DNA from: Prauserella endophytica
Lineage (GTDB): Bacteria > Actinomycetota > Actinomycetes > Mycobacteriales > Pseudonocardiaceae
Assembly: GCF_005146945.1 (NCBI RefSeq)
Contig: NZ_SWMS01000001.1
Location: 310,001-374,000 of the forward strand
Length of the DNA: 64,000 bases
Direction of reading: 5' to 3'
Shown here: positions 35,544-48,106 of the stretch, piece after piece
How positions within the stretch are numbered: position 1 is the stretch's first letter
Layout of the letters: every line of letters begins with the position of its first letter
Program-made: the position numbers and the translations under genes
The notes under the pieces: generated by a model
The model's database searches: none
Seen by the model: the letters and a program-made list of their open reading frames with translations, nothing else
What the model was told of the DNA's origin: nothing

Positions 35544-36695
35544 GTGTACCTCCGTCACCTCCAGGTGACCGACTTCCGCTCGTGGGAGCACGTCGACCTG
35601 CCGCTGGAGCCGGGTCCGACCGTACTGGTCGGGCCGAACGGCCGCGGGAAGACGAACCTCATCGAGGCGATCGGTTACGTCGCCACGCTCGGCTCGCACC
35701 GGGTCGCGACCGACGCACCCCTGATCAGGCATGGGTGCGAGCGCGCGCTGGTGCGCGTCGCCGTGGTGAACGAGGGCCGCGAGCTGACCGTCGAGCTGGA
35801 GATCGCCCCTGGCCGGGCCAACCGCGCACGCGTCAACCGGGGCGCGGTCGGCAGGCCCCGCGACGTGCTGGGGATCCTGCGCACGGTGCTGTTCTCTCCC
35901 GAGGACCTCGCGCTCGTGCGCGGCGACCCCGGCGAGCGCAGGCGGTTCCTCGACGAGCTGCTCGTGCTGCGCGCCCCGCGCTACGCGGGTGTGCGCAGTG
36001 AGTACGACAAGGTGCTGAAGCAGCGCAATGCCCTGCTCAAGTCGGCGGGCAAGCGCCGGGGCGACGACCCGTACGCGCTGTCGACGCTGGAGGTGTGGGA
36101 CAACCACCTGGCCACGGCGGGCGCCCAGCTGCTGGCGGCGCGGCTGAACCTGGTGGCCGACCTCGCGCCGCACACGGCCGCGGCCTACGCCGGGGTCGCA
36201 CCTGACTCGCGGCCTGCCAAGATCGCCTACCGGTCGGGGCTCGGCGGCGCGTTGCCGACGGGCTACGGCGTTCCGGGTGGTGAGCGGGCTGACGAGGAAA
36301 AGCTCGCCGGCATCCTCCTGGAGGCGCTCGGCGAGTCGCGCGCGGCGGAGCTGGAACGTGGGGTAAGTCTGGTCGGACCCCATCGGGACGAGCTGGAGCT
36401 CGTGCTCGGCGAAGCTCCGGCCAAGGGGTACGCCAGCCACGGCGAGTCGTGGTCGTTCGCACTGGCGTTGCGGCTCGGGTCCTACGAGCTGTTACGAGCC
36501 GAGGCGGGGGGTGAGCCCGTTTTGTTGCTTGATGACGTGTTCGCGGAGTTGGACCGGAGACGTCGCGCCCGGCTGGCGGAGGTCGCGGCGAGCGCGGAGC
36601 AGGTGCTCGTGACCGCGGCTGTGGATGAAGACGTGCCCGAGGAGCTCGCGGGGACGCGGTTCGCGGTTTCGGAGGGTGAGGTACGACGTGCCTGA
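35544..36695 (+). CDS. recF: DNA repair and recombination protein RecF
   Basis: The 383-residue SMC-like ATPase has Walker [21 protein letters not shown], an arm region and the C-terminal signature [20 protein letters not shown] with Walker [18 protein letters not shown]. It loads RecA at gaps with RecO/RecR. Start is a GTG ([14 protein letters not shown]). The stop overlaps the next gene by 8 bp. Confidence 0.97.
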   Translation: MYLRHLQVTDFRSWEHVDLPLEPGPTVLVGPNGRGKTNLIEAIGYVATLGSHRVATDAPLIRHGCERALVRVAVVNEGRELTVELEIAPGRANRARVNRGAVGRPRDVLGILRTVLFSPEDLALVRGDPGERRRFLDELLVLRAPRYAGVRSEYDKVLKQRNALLKSAGKRRGDDPYALSTLEVWDNHLATAGAQLLAARLNLVADLAPHTAAAYAGVAPDSRPAKIAYRSGLGGALPTGYGVPGGERADEEKLAGILLEALGESRAAELERGVSLVGPHRDELELVLGEAPAKGYASHGESWSFALALRLGSYELLRAEAGGEPVLLLDDVFAELDRRRRARLAEVAASAEQVLVTAAVDEDVPEELAGTRFAVSEGEVRRA

Positions 36696-37458
36696 TCAGA
36701 GCCACAATAGACCGGGCCGGCGACCCGGAGTGACCGGGGCCACACAAGTTACCCACCGATCTGGGGATAAGTCTGTGGATAGTGTGGATAACACAGCGAA
36801 CCTGTTATCGCCGCGCGTGACTGAAGGCCCAAATGAGGTGGTCAATACCCCTCGGGTGGGCGGTTCTGCCGGTGAGTCCCCCAAACGAGACACTGAGCGT
36901 AACAGCGCTGCTGGGCCGAACGAGACGGGGTCCGCCGACAGTCCACAGGGCAGGGACCTCGCCCACGCCGCGCTCCAGGCGGCCAGGGAGCGGGCCGCCG
37001 CCCGGGGGCACGAGCCGGGCGTGCGCAGGCCGGGCGGCAAGCCGGCGCTCGGCCGGGCACAGAACCCCAGGCGCAGGCGCTGGTCCGGTCCCGGCGTCGA
37101 CGAACGCGACCCGCAGCCGCTCGGCAGGCTCGCCTCGCGCATGGCGACGCAGCTCGGGTGGAGCGACCAGCTCGCCAACGGCCAGGTATTCGGGCAATGG
37201 ACGCGGCTCGTCGGCGAGGAGGTCGCCGAGCACGCCCAGCCGGTCGCGCTCAAGGAGGGGGAGCTGACCGTGCGCGCCAGCTCAACCGCCTGGGCGACCC
37301 AGCTGCGGTTGCTGCAGCGCCAGCTGCTGGCGAAGATTGCGGCGGGGGTGGGGCACGGTGTCGTCAAGCGCATGCGGATCCAGGGCCCGACGGCGCCGAG
37401 CTGGCGCAAGGGCCCGAGGCACGTCTCGGGCCGGGGTCCGCGCGACACCTACGGGTAG
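36688..37458 (+). CDS. DciA-like (DUF721) protein
   Basis: The 256-residue protein has a disordered N-terminal half and a C-terminal DUF721 domain ([54 protein letters not shown]). DUF721/DciA proteins operate the replicative helicase in bacteria without DnaC. The GTG start has GGAGGGTGAGG upstream and overlaps recF. Three DnaA boxes lie inside the first 35 codons, where the protein is low-complexity. A 250-bp non-coding stretch follows before gyrB. Confidence 0.85.
   Translation: MPDQSHNRPGRRPGVTGATQVTHRSGDKSVDSVDNTANLLSPRVTEGPNEVVNTPRVGGSAGESPKRDTERNSAAGPNETGSADSPQGRDLAHAALQAARERAAARGHEPGVRRPGGKPALGRAQNPRRRRWSGPGVDERDPQPLGRLASRMATQLGWSDQLANGQVFGQWTRLVGEEVAEHAQPVALKEGELTVRASSTAWATQLRLLQRQLLAKIAAGVGHGVVKRMRIQGPTAPSWRKGPRHVSGRGPRDTYG
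36762..36791 (-). promoter_or_regulatory. DnaA-box cluster inside the DciA-like gene
   Basis: TTATCCCCA (36762-36770) and CTATCCACA (36774-36782), each with one mismatch, and the perfect TTATCCACA (36783-36791) are arrayed in the same orientation on the minus strand within 30 bp. Confidence 0.6.
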
Positions 37459-39674
<2,216 letters not shown>

Positions 39675-39722
39675 CGCCCCGAAACCCCGTCCACGCCAGG
39701 ACTGTCCAACCGAGAAGGACCT

Positions 39723-42272
<2,550 letters not shown>

Positions 42273-42305
42273 CAGGCGCGGAATCTGACAAGGGACTGAC
42301 CGTTT

Positions 42306-43058
42306 GTGACACCACCTGACAACACCGAGCGGCGAGGCGGCGGCACGACCGACACGGGCGCCGGCGACGTCGCCCCGCCGTGGCAGCGCGTGGCCAAGGA
42401 AACCGGCAGCGGTTCGGCCGGTCAGGAGGGTGAGGGCGGCTTCGGCGAGCGCTGGTCGGCGGGCCAGTTGCCCGCTGAGGACGCCTCGTCGGCCCAGACC
42501 CAGTACCTGTCGAACGGCAACGCCGACACCCAGGTGGTCACCGGCAGCGCCGCCAACCGGCTGTTCGGTCAGCCGCAGCAGAGCGACACCCAGCGCACAC
42601 AGCCGGTGAGCGGGCCGTCGCAGCCGCCTGCTGGCGGCAAGGGCGGCGGCCGGTCGACACCGGTCAGCGCGCTGCGCAGGCCCGGAAGGGGCCCGCGCAG
42701 GGCGAGCCTGCAGATCAAACGGTTCGACCCGTGGTCGGTGCTCAAGCTCTCCCTGGTGCTCGGCGTCGCGATGTTCTTCGTCTGGCTCGTGGCCGTCGGT
42801 GTGCTCTACACGGTGCTCGACGGCATGGGCGTGTGGGACAAGATCAACGGCACGTACACCTCGCTGGTGCAGGGCGACAGCGCCGAAAGCGCGGGCGACC
42901 CGCTGATCAGCGCGGGCCGCGTGTTCGGCGTCGCGGCCATCGTCGGCGCGATCAACATCGTGCTGATCTCGGCCCTGACCACCGTGAGCGCGTTCATCTA
43001 CAACGTGTCGGCGGACCTGGCGGGCGGCCTGGAGGTGACCCTTTCGGAACGGGAGTGA
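42306..43058 (+). CDS. DUF3566 transmembrane protein
   Basis: The 250-residue protein has a disordered, Gln/Gly/Ser-rich N-terminal 130 residues and a C-terminal DUF3566 domain with two membrane helices (VLKLSLVLGVAMFFVWLVAV; VAAIVGAINIVLISALTTVS) and the signature LQIKRFDPWS. The family is conserved directly after gyrA in Actinobacteria (Rv0007-like) and its function is unknown. It is 33 bp after gyrA and probably in the same transcript; tRNA-Ile follows. Confidence 0.88.
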   Translation: MTPPDNTERRGGGTTDTGAGDVAPPWQRVAKETGSGSAGQEGEGGFGERWSAGQLPAEDASSAQTQYLSNGNADTQVVTGSAANRLFGQPQQSDTQRTQPVSGPSQPPAGGKGGGRSTPVSALRRPGRGPRRASLQIKRFDPWSVLKLSLVLGVAMFFVWLVAVGVLYTVLDGMGVWDKINGTYTSLVQGDSAESAGDPLISAGRVFGVAAIVGAINIVLISALTTVSAFIYNVSADLAGGLEVTLSERE

Positions 43059-43109
43059 CCCCGTGCGAGGGGCCTCCGCCGAGGTCCTGTAAGCTTTTCT
43101 CCGTTCCCA

Positions 43110-43183
43110 GGGCCCATAGCTCAGGCGGTTAGAGCGCTTCGCTGATAACGAAGAGGTCGGAGGTTCAAGTCCTCCTGGGCCCA
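43110..43183 (+). tRNA. tRNA-Ile (GAT)
   Basis: The 74-nt cloverleaf has acceptor GGGCCCA/TGGGCCC plus A73, a D arm AGCTCAGGCGGTTAGAGC, anticodon stem-loop TTCGCTGATAACGAA with anticodon GAT, and a T arm GGAGGTTCAAGTCCTCC. CCA is not encoded. Its place after gyrA/DUF3566 is conserved in Actinobacteria. Confidence 0.97.
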
Positions 43184-43190
43184 CAGAACA

Positions 43191-43229
43191 CACGAAGGCC
43201 GGTTCCCAAGCGCGGGACCGGCCTTCGTG
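43191..43229 (+). terminator. Terminator after tRNA-Ile
   Basis: The perfect 13-bp arms CACGAAGGCCGGT and ACCGGCCTTCGTG, extended by CCC/GGG inside, form a strong hairpin 8 bp after the tRNA. Confidence 0.85.
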
Positions 43230-43236
43230 CTATTCG

Positions 43237-43380
43237 ATGGTGATACGCCATGGTCGTGGCTCCGTTCAGCGGTTGGATCCTTCGCCGGAGCCGCGTGCCG
43301 GGAGCCAGACCTGGCGGGTCCTCGGGCTGGCAGCCGCCGTGGTGGTGTCCGCCGCCGTGTTCGCGATCCAAGCGGTCTGA
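43237..43380 (+). CDS. Possible 47-aa single-pass membrane protein
   Basis: The frame starts MVIRHGRGSVQRLDPSPEPR and ends in one hydrophobic helix (VLGLAAAVVVSAAVFAIQAV) before TGA. The hydrophobic C-terminus with high third-position GC looks coding. There is no good ribosome site and the start touches the terminator of tRNA-Ile, so it may be a remnant or start elsewhere. Not recognised as a known family. Confidence 0.35.
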   Translation: MVIRHGRGSVQRLDPSPEPRAGSQTWRVLGLAAAVVVSAAVFAIQAV

Positions 43381-43426
43381 CTTGCGGGAACGTGACAACG
43401 CAGCCCGCTGTGGCAGTCTGGCGATC

Positions 43427-43846
43427 ATGTCCTTCACTGACGAGGAGATCGCCTACCTGCGGGCGCATCCGATGGGACACCTGGCCACCGTTGGCGCCGA
43501 TGGTCAGCCGGACGTCGTCCCGGTGGCTGTGGAGTTCGATGGGACCGATTTCTGGGTCGGGGGCGGGAGCACGGTGACGCGTACCCGCAAGTTCCGCAAC
43601 GTCGCGGCAGGGCGTGACAAGGTCTCTCTGGTGTTCGACGACCTGCCGTCCTTCGAGCCGTTCGTCGCCAGGAGCGTCCGCGTCTACGGGGTCGCCGAGC
43701 AGCCGATCGAGCGCATCGGAATGGCCGGACCAGGCATCTACCTGCGAATCACGCCGACCATTTCCTGGAGCTGGAATCTCGCGGGCGAGCCCGTCGGCGA
43801 GGACTGGTACGAGCCACGGCGCACCGTGCACGCGCCAGGGCGCTGA
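43427..43846 (+). CDS. PPOX-class F420-dependent family protein
   Basis: The 139-residue split-beta-barrel protein starts MSFTDEEIAYLRAHPMGHLA and has TVGADGQPDVVPVAVEFDG, GGSTVTRTRKFRNVAAGRDK and SLVFDDL. These are the features of actinobacterial PPOX-class F420/FMN oxidoreductases. The substrate is unknown. Upstream in-frame sequence was excluded because it codes for low-complexity residues overlapping the small ORF. It is followed 7 bp later by the methyltransferase gene, a probable operon. Confidence 0.85.
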   Translation: MSFTDEEIAYLRAHPMGHLATVGADGQPDVVPVAVEFDGTDFWVGGGSTVTRTRKFRNVAAGRDKVSLVFDDLPSFEPFVARSVRVYGVAEQPIERIGMAGPGIYLRITPTISWSWNLAGEPVGEDWYEPRRTVHAPGR

Positions 43847-43853
43847 CGGGAAC

Positions 43854-44495
43854 ATGGGCGCCCTCGACTGGGACCACAACGCCTTCTACCAGCGGGTCCT
43901 GCTTGGCAAGCTGCCGCGGCGGTGCCGTCGCGTGCTGGACGTGGGCTGCGGCGCGGGAGCGTTCGCCGCGCGGCTGGCCGCGCGAGTGGAGCACGTCGAC
44001 GCGATGGACATCTCGCCGGTGATGATCGAGCGCGCCGAGGAGCGCACCCCGGACAATGTCGCGTGCATCCTCGGCGACGTGATGCGGTATCCGCTACCGG
44101 AGGCCCACTACGACGCGATCGTTTCGGTCACCGCGCTGCACCACCTGCCCCTGCACGACGCGCTGCAGCGGCTGTCCCGTGCACTGCGGCCAGGCGGAGT
44201 GCTCGCCGCCGTGGCGCTGCCTCGTCCGGACCTGCCGCGCGAGCTGCCCGCCGAGCTGCTCGGGGCCACCGGTCATCGCCTGCTCGGCGTCGGCTTCGGC
44301 GCGCTCAGGGCGGCCAGCCGGGGTGAATGGTTCCGGCACGAGCCCACGCATGACGTGATGCCGGTGAACCTCGACCCGCCGCTGACCACCCGGCAGGTCC
44401 GGCGGATCGCCGTGGCCACGCTGCCTGGTAGCCACGTGCGGCGGCTGGTGTTCTGGCGCTACCTCCTGCACTGGCAACGGCCGGAAAGCGCATAG
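43854..44495 (+). CDS. Class I SAM-dependent methyltransferase
   Basis: The 213-residue protein has the SAM-binding motif VLDVGCGAGAFAARLA, acidic motif II (DAMDISPVMIERAEERT), motif III GDVMRYPLPEAHYDAIVSVT and ALHHLPLHDALQRLSRALRP, matching the Methyltransf_11/25 class. The substrate is unknown. RBS is weak (ACGGGAAC). A perfect 32-bp palindrome follows the stop directly. Confidence 0.85.
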   Translation: MGALDWDHNAFYQRVLLGKLPRRCRRVLDVGCGAGAFAARLAARVEHVDAMDISPVMIERAEERTPDNVACILGDVMRYPLPEAHYDAIVSVTALHHLPLHDALQRLSRALRPGGVLAAVALPRPDLPRELPAELLGATGHRLLGVGFGALRAASRGEWFRHEPTHDVMPVNLDPPLTTRQVRRIAVATLPGSHVRRLVFWRYLLHWQRPESA

Positions 44496-44496
44496 A

Positions 44497-44528
44497 TCAA
44501 GGGCTGTTCCACGTGGAACAGCCCTTGA
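44497..44528. terminator. Perfect 32-bp palindrome: bidirectional terminator with parS-like centre
   Basis: The arms TCAAGGGCTGTTCCAC and GTGGAACAGCCCTTGA are perfectly complementary without a loop. The central GTTCCACGTGGAAC differs from parS (GTTTCACGTGAAAC) at two symmetric positions. It separates convergent genes (methyltransferase and CsbD-like), so termination is likely; ParB binding is possible. Confidence 0.65.
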
Positions 44529-44542
44529 CAGCCAAGTCGTTT

Positions 44543-44776
44543 CTACTGGTGGCCGCGCTCGCGGGCCTCGGCCGCGGCGGCGTCGCGCTCCGCCTGCTTG
44601 GCCCTCTCCTCGTGCTCGGCGATGTCCTGCTGAGCGCGTGCCTTGTCCTGCTGGGCGCCACCCTCACGCTGCATCTGGTCGTTGCCGAAGAGCGCGCCGG
44701 CGCTCTCCTTCACGCGCCCCTTGATGTCCTCGACGGCGCCCTTGAGGCCTTCCTGCTGTTCGTCACGGTTGCCCAT
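44543..44776 (-). CDS. CsbD-like stress protein
   Basis: The 77-residue, highly charged protein has the CsbD signature (EGLKGAVEDIKGRVKESAGA, LFGNDQMQREG) and a Gln/Ala/Glu-rich helical tail. CsbD of Bacillus is a general-stress protein of unknown mechanism under SigB control. AAGGAGGGA precedes the ATG. A SigB/SigF-type promoter is located 42-67 bp upstream. Confidence 0.85.
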   Translation of the reverse strand: MGNRDEQQEGLKGAVEDIKGRVKESAGALFGNDQMQREGGAQQDKARAQQDIAEHEERAKQAERDAAAAEARERGHQ

Positions 44777-44817
44777 GGTGGTCCCTCCTTGTCGCCGTAC
44801 GTGGCGTCACCGACCGC

Positions 44818-44843
44818 CTACCCGTGAGTCCGACCGCATAAAC
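44818..44843 (-). promoter_or_regulatory. SigB/SigF-type promoter of the csbD-like gene
   Basis: On the minus strand GTTT and GGGTAG are separated by 16 bases, close to the GTTT-N14-17-GGGTAT consensus of general-stress sigma factors in high-GC Gram-positives. Confidence 0.6.
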
Positions 44844-44914
44844 CCGGCCCCGGCCGGGTGCAGTAGCATCGCAGGCGCAGGGTCAGCAGGTTGTCGTCGA
44901 GGAGGGCCATCACC

Positions 44915-45106
44915 GTGAAGAAGCTGTTGGCACTCGCGGTTGTCGCGGGCGGCGTGTTTTTCGTGATCAAGCGCAACAAGGACGCCAAGGCAGAGGCGGA
45001 CCTGTGGCGCGAAGCGACTGCGCCGACCGAGCGTCCGCTGAACGGAGTGTCGCCCAACGGCAGCGCCCCGGCCAAGGCGGGCTCGGACTCCGCGAGCAAG
45101 AACTGA
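44915..45106 (+). CDS. DLW-39 family small membrane protein
   Basis: The 63-residue protein has one N-terminal helix (KKLLALAVVAGGVFFVIKRN) followed by the family hallmark AEADLWREAT. Function is unknown. The GTG start has GAGGAGGG before it. The family is usually 39 or more residues and is encoded near tRNA-Ala in Actinobacteria, as here. The polar tail is Ser/Ala-rich. Confidence 0.8.
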   Translation: MKKLLALAVVAGGVFFVIKRNKDAKAEADLWREATAPTERPLNGVSPNGSAPAKAGSDSASKN

Positions 45107-45138
45107 CTTGTCCCGTGGACCTCACCGGTCCACGGTCA

Positions 45139-45211
45139 GGGGCTGTAGCTCAATTGGTAGAGCGCCGCTTTTGCAAGGCGGAGGTCAGGGGTTCGATTCC
45201 CCTCAGCTCCA
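45139..45211 (+). tRNA. tRNA-Ala (TGC)
   Basis: The 73-nt cloverleaf has acceptor GGGGCTG/CAGCTCC plus A73 (one G-U pair), D arm AGCTCAATTGGTAGAGC, anticodon loop TTTTGCAAG with anticodon TGC, and T arm AGGGGTTCGATTCCCCT. CCA is not encoded. Confidence 0.97.
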
Positions 45212-45282
45212 CATAGTTTGAACAGGCGTTTCAGTGATAATCCCGCCCGATTCTTCGGTGTGATGCGACCCCGGAGGGCGAT

Positions 45283-45432
45283 TTGGACGAGGCAGTGACG
45301 CGCGGGCGGCGCCCCCTGAACGGCAACCCGCTCGCGCTCCTCTCTTCGGACCTCGGATCGGTGCTCGCCCAGCACTCCGAAGGGGAGCCAGAGGCTGCCG
45401 CCTACCTGGTGTGGCTGCGCACCATCCGGTGA
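45283..45432 (+). CDS. Small hypothetical protein (49 aa)
   Basis: The frame reads MDEAVTRGRRPLNGNPLALL and continues SSDLGSVLAQHSEGEPEAAA, YLVWLRTIR. GGAGG lies six bases before the TTG start; a GTG four codons later is an alternative. Codon third positions are strongly G/C, typical of real genes here. No family is recognised. It ends 6 bp before the stop of the convergent GNAT gene. Confidence 0.5.
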   Translation: MDEAVTRGRRPLNGNPLALLSSDLGSVLAQHSEGEPEAAAYLVWLRTIR

Positions 45433-45438
45433 GCTCTA

Positions 45439-46029
45439 TCACTCGACATCGAGGCGCATCGAGACGTACGCCTCGAACCCCGCCCGCGCGGCGTGCTTCT
45501 GTGGGCGCCTGCGGTACTCGGTGAACCCGAGTTTCCGGTAGAGGCCGAGCGCAGGCGTGTTGTTGTCCTTGATCTCCTCCAGCACGAAGGCGCGGAAGCC
45601 CGGCACCGCGATGAGATGTCGCAGGAGGACGGTCGCCACCCCGCGTCCCTGGTATTCGGGAGCGGTGGCGACGAAGCCGATCTCCGCCACATCGTCGGTC
45701 ACGCCCTCGGACACGCCCATGAACTGGTTCCGCACCACGAAGTAGCAGACGGTTCCGCGCAGCAGCCCGAGGTGCCTGCGAAACGGTGCCCACTTGGGTG
45801 CGAAGCACTGCTCCGTTCCGGAGGTGAGGGTCGCGACCGCCGCGGGGTTGCCGTCGACGCACGCGACGTGGAACCGGTCGAGCAGCAGCATGTGGGCGAA
45901 CGCGTCGGCGAGCGGGCCGGGATCCTTGGAGAAGAAGGAGAAGTCCTCGGCGAACCCGTGGACGAGTACCTCCGTTATCCGCCGCCGCATCGGCTCCCCG
46001 AGCTCGTCACCCCGGCTCACCGTGATCAC
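45439..46029 (-). CDS. GNAT family N-acetyltransferase
   Basis: The 196-residue protein has an acetyl-CoA-binding motif FVATAPEYQGRGVATVLLRH and the C-terminal NNTPALGLYRKLGFTEYRR typical of GNAT enzymes. The N-terminal 90 residues define a subfamily often paired with a TetR regulator. The acceptor is unknown. Its ATG overlaps the TetR stop (ATGA), so the pair is one operon with coupled translation. Confidence 0.85.
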   Translation of the reverse strand: MITVSRGDELGEPMRRRITEVLVHGFAEDFSFFSKDPGPLADAFAHMLLLDRFHVACVDGNPAAVATLTSGTEQCFAPKWAPFRRHLGLLRGTVCYFVVRNQFMGVSEGVTDDVAEIGFVATAPEYQGRGVATVLLRHLIAVPGFRAFVLEEIKDNNTPALGLYRKLGFTEYRRRPQKHAARAGFEAYVSMRLDVE

Positions 46030-46625
46030 CGCGGTCCTCCGTTCAGCAGGTGCAGCACCGTCGCCGGATCCGGCACGGCGGCGGCGCCGATCGCCATGCG
46101 CATCGTCACGGCGCCGGACAGCAAAGAGAGCAGCACCACGGCGACAGCCTTGGCGTCTCCTGTCGTGCAGTGCCCGTCCTGTTGCGCCCGCGAGATCGCG
46201 GCCTCCAGCGACCGCCGGAAGGCGAGATGGCTGGCGAGCAGCCGCTCGCGTGCGCCTGCCGGTTCGTCGCTGAGGAAAGCCTGGTTGACGACCGTCGAGA
46301 ACTCGGCCGCGCCGCCGTCGGCAGCGATCTCGCCGAGGTAGCGCTCCACGAACCGGCCAAGGGACGCATGACCGTCAGCCGTGGCGAGCTCGCCCGCAAC
46401 CTCGTCCAGACCCGCTGCAGCGCGGTCGAGCACGTCGGCGAACAACTCGTCCTTCGTGGCGTAGTGCCGGTAGATGAGTCCGACGCTGATTCCTGCCTCA
46501 CGGGCGATGTCACGCATGCTCGCGGCGGCGTAACCGCGGCGGGCGAACACCCGCACCGCGTGGGTGAGCACGGCCTCCCGGCTCGCGCTGCGCAGCGCCT
46601 CGTTCTGCTGGTCCGACCTCGGCAC
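46026..46625 (-). CDS. TetR family transcriptional regulator
   Basis: The 199-residue protein has the TetR helix-turn-helix (AVRVFARRGYAAASMRDIAR, EAGISVGLIYRHYATKDELF) and a variable C-terminal ligand domain. It probably represses itself and the GNAT gene; a symmetric TGAAC-N4-GTTCA site lies 20 bp upstream. The ligand is unknown. Confidence 0.9.
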   Translation of the reverse strand: MPRSDQQNEALRSASREAVLTHAVRVFARRGYAAASMRDIAREAGISVGLIYRHYATKDELFADVLDRAAAGLDEVAGELATADGHASLGRFVERYLGEIAADGGAAEFSTVVNQAFLSDEPAGARERLLASHLAFRRSLEAAISRAQQDGHCTTGDAKAVAVVLLSLLSGAVTMRMAIGAAAVPDPATVLHLLNGGPR

Positions 46626-46644
46626 AGAGCCTCTCCCTTTTGAA

Positions 46645-46658
46645 TGAACCTATGTTCA
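46645..46658. promoter_or_regulatory. Operator of the TetR-GNAT operon
   Basis: TGAAC-CTAT-GTTCA is a 14-bp inverted repeat in the promoter region of the TetR gene. The 218 bp from 46659 to 46876 show no convincing gene in either strand. Confidence 0.5.
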
Positions 46659-46876
46659 CTCTACACGAGACGGTCCTGTACGCTGACGCGCAGGCCGTGG
46701 GAGGAGGCTCCTTCCGCGAGGCGAAGGGTGATCCGGGCGGCACGGCCGTGCACTGGAACTTGCCGGGCGGTGCCACTGGCCTGCGGTTCCCTGGTCGGAT
46801 GCGGCCTCGCTCGGCACCGCCGCCGGTCCAACCTTCGTGGTCTCGACTGACCCGCTCGTGCTGCGGTTCGGGTCGG

Positions 46877-47224
46877 TCAGGCGGCGAAGCCCAACACCAG
46901 CGAACCGATCACCGGTGCCACGTAGACCAGCGGGAACGGGATGTGCGAGAACCAGCGCGCCCTGGCTACCGTGATCACCGCGCCGGTGAAGTACAGCACC
47001 AGGCCGATGCCTGCGGCGACGCCGATCGCGGGCACGAACAGCCCGATCACCAGACCGAGCGCGCCCGCGGCCTTGGCTGTGCCGAGCCACGGCCACCACG
47101 AGCGCGGGACCCGGTACTCGGTCAGCGGCTCCACCACCCACTTGGCGTGGAAGAAGACGGAACCGGCCGAGAAGGCCGCCAGTGCTGCTGCGACGACGGT
47201 GACGACGATGTGTGCGGTGAACAT
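46877..47224 (-). CDS. DoxX-like membrane protein
   Basis: The 115-residue protein has four hydrophobic helices (VVTVVAAALAAFSAGSVFF; WLGTAKAAGALGLVIGLFVP; GIGLVLYFTGAVITVARARW; VYVAPVIGSLVLGFA) and the DoxX-type motif EYRVPRSWWPWLGTAKAAGA. Function is unknown; DoxX proteins are linked with redox balance. GGGAGAG precedes the ATG. The 291-bp gap to the next gene has no ORF of coding quality. Confidence 0.75.
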   Translation of the reverse strand: MFTAHIVVTVVAAALAAFSAGSVFFHAKWVVEPLTEYRVPRSWWPWLGTAKAAGALGLVIGLFVPAIGVAAGIGLVLYFTGAVITVARARWFSHIPFPLVYVAPVIGSLVLGFAA

Positions 47225-47515
47225 CCGGACTCTCCCAACGGGTCGTGGTGCCTTGTCACCGTCTCGACCCGCCGGAGTTCTCGGATGTGACCGGTCAGGG
47301 GTTTTGCCGCAGGGCGCCCGAGAGTTCGGCGGGCACCGGGCCGCGTTGAGCCAGGTCAGGCCCGTTCGACCCGGTCCCGCTGGTAGCCGGCGTGGGTGCC
47401 TCGCGGACACGTCGCGAACTTGTTTCACCCTGCGAGCCGAGCGAACGGGTGACCGCGCTGGCGACCTGCCGGTTTCGGGCCTAGCGTCGCGGCCATCGAC
47501 GGCAGGAGGGGCGCC

Positions 47516-48106
47516 ATGGCCACGACGGACACGTACCGGGCGTTCGGGATCACCTTCGCGGGCGAGCTGGCTGAGGAGGTCCGCCGGATCTCGAGGCGGT
47601 GGTGGCTGATCGCTTTGCTGGGCCTCGCCACCGTGGTGCTGGCGATCCTGCTGCTCGCCAACCTCGCCACGGCCGTCGGCGTGCTGACCGTGCTGGTGGC
47701 GATCGCACTGCTCGTCGAGGGCGTCGACGACCTCGTGATGGCGGGCAGGCACCGCGTGCGTTGGCCCTCCTACGTGATCGGTGCACTGTGGATCATCGTC
47801 GGCATCGTCGCGCTCGTGTGGCCCGGCATATCGCTGCTGGCGCTCGCCGTCGTGGTCGGCGTCGGCTTCGTGGTGGCGGGCGTCGGGCAGATCGGCGCGG
47901 CACTCACGTGGCGGCGCGGGCTGCCGATGTGGGGGCTGTGGCTCACGCTCGGCATCCTCACGCTCCTCATCGGCGTGATCGCGCTCGTCTGGCCGGGCCT
48001 GACGATCCTCACGCTCGCGATCTGGCTCGGCATCGGCCTGCTGCTGCGTGGCCTCGGCACTCTGTGGTTCAGCCTGCAGCTGCGCAAGGCGGCCGTTTCA
48101 CGCTGA
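47516..48106 (+). CDS. HdeD/DUF308 membrane protein
   Basis: The 196-residue protein has six hydrophobic helices in repeated pairs, with recurring LVWPG motifs (GIVALVWPGISLLALA, GVIALVWPGLTILTLA), the signature of DUF308/HdeD acid-resistance-type proteins. The N-terminal 25 residues are cytoplasmic. GCAGGAGGGGC precedes the ATG; TAGCGT near 47482 may be the -10. Its stop overlaps the convergent regulator's stop by 9 bp. Confidence 0.85.
   Translation: MATTDTYRAFGITFAGELAEEVRRISRRWWLIALLGLATVVLAILLLANLATAVGVLTVLVAIALLVEGVDDLVMAGRHRVRWPSYVIGALWIIVGIVALVWPGISLLALAVVVGVGFVVAGVGQIGAALTWRRGLPMWGLWLTLGILTLLIGVIALVWPGLTILTLAIWLGIGLLLRGLGTLWFSLQLRKAAVSR

Noticed and set aside
46640-46876. Plus-strand ORF beginning MNEPMF or MFTLHETVLYAD between the TetR and DoxX genes
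   Set aside because: Codon use changes along the frame, it runs antisense into the DoxX gene, and no family is recognisable. Possibly a decayed gene, but not supportable.
47419-47449. SigB-type promoter (GTTT...GGGT) before the HdeD-like gene
   Set aside because: Spacing is 21 bases and the -10 reads GGGTGA, outside the accepted consensus.
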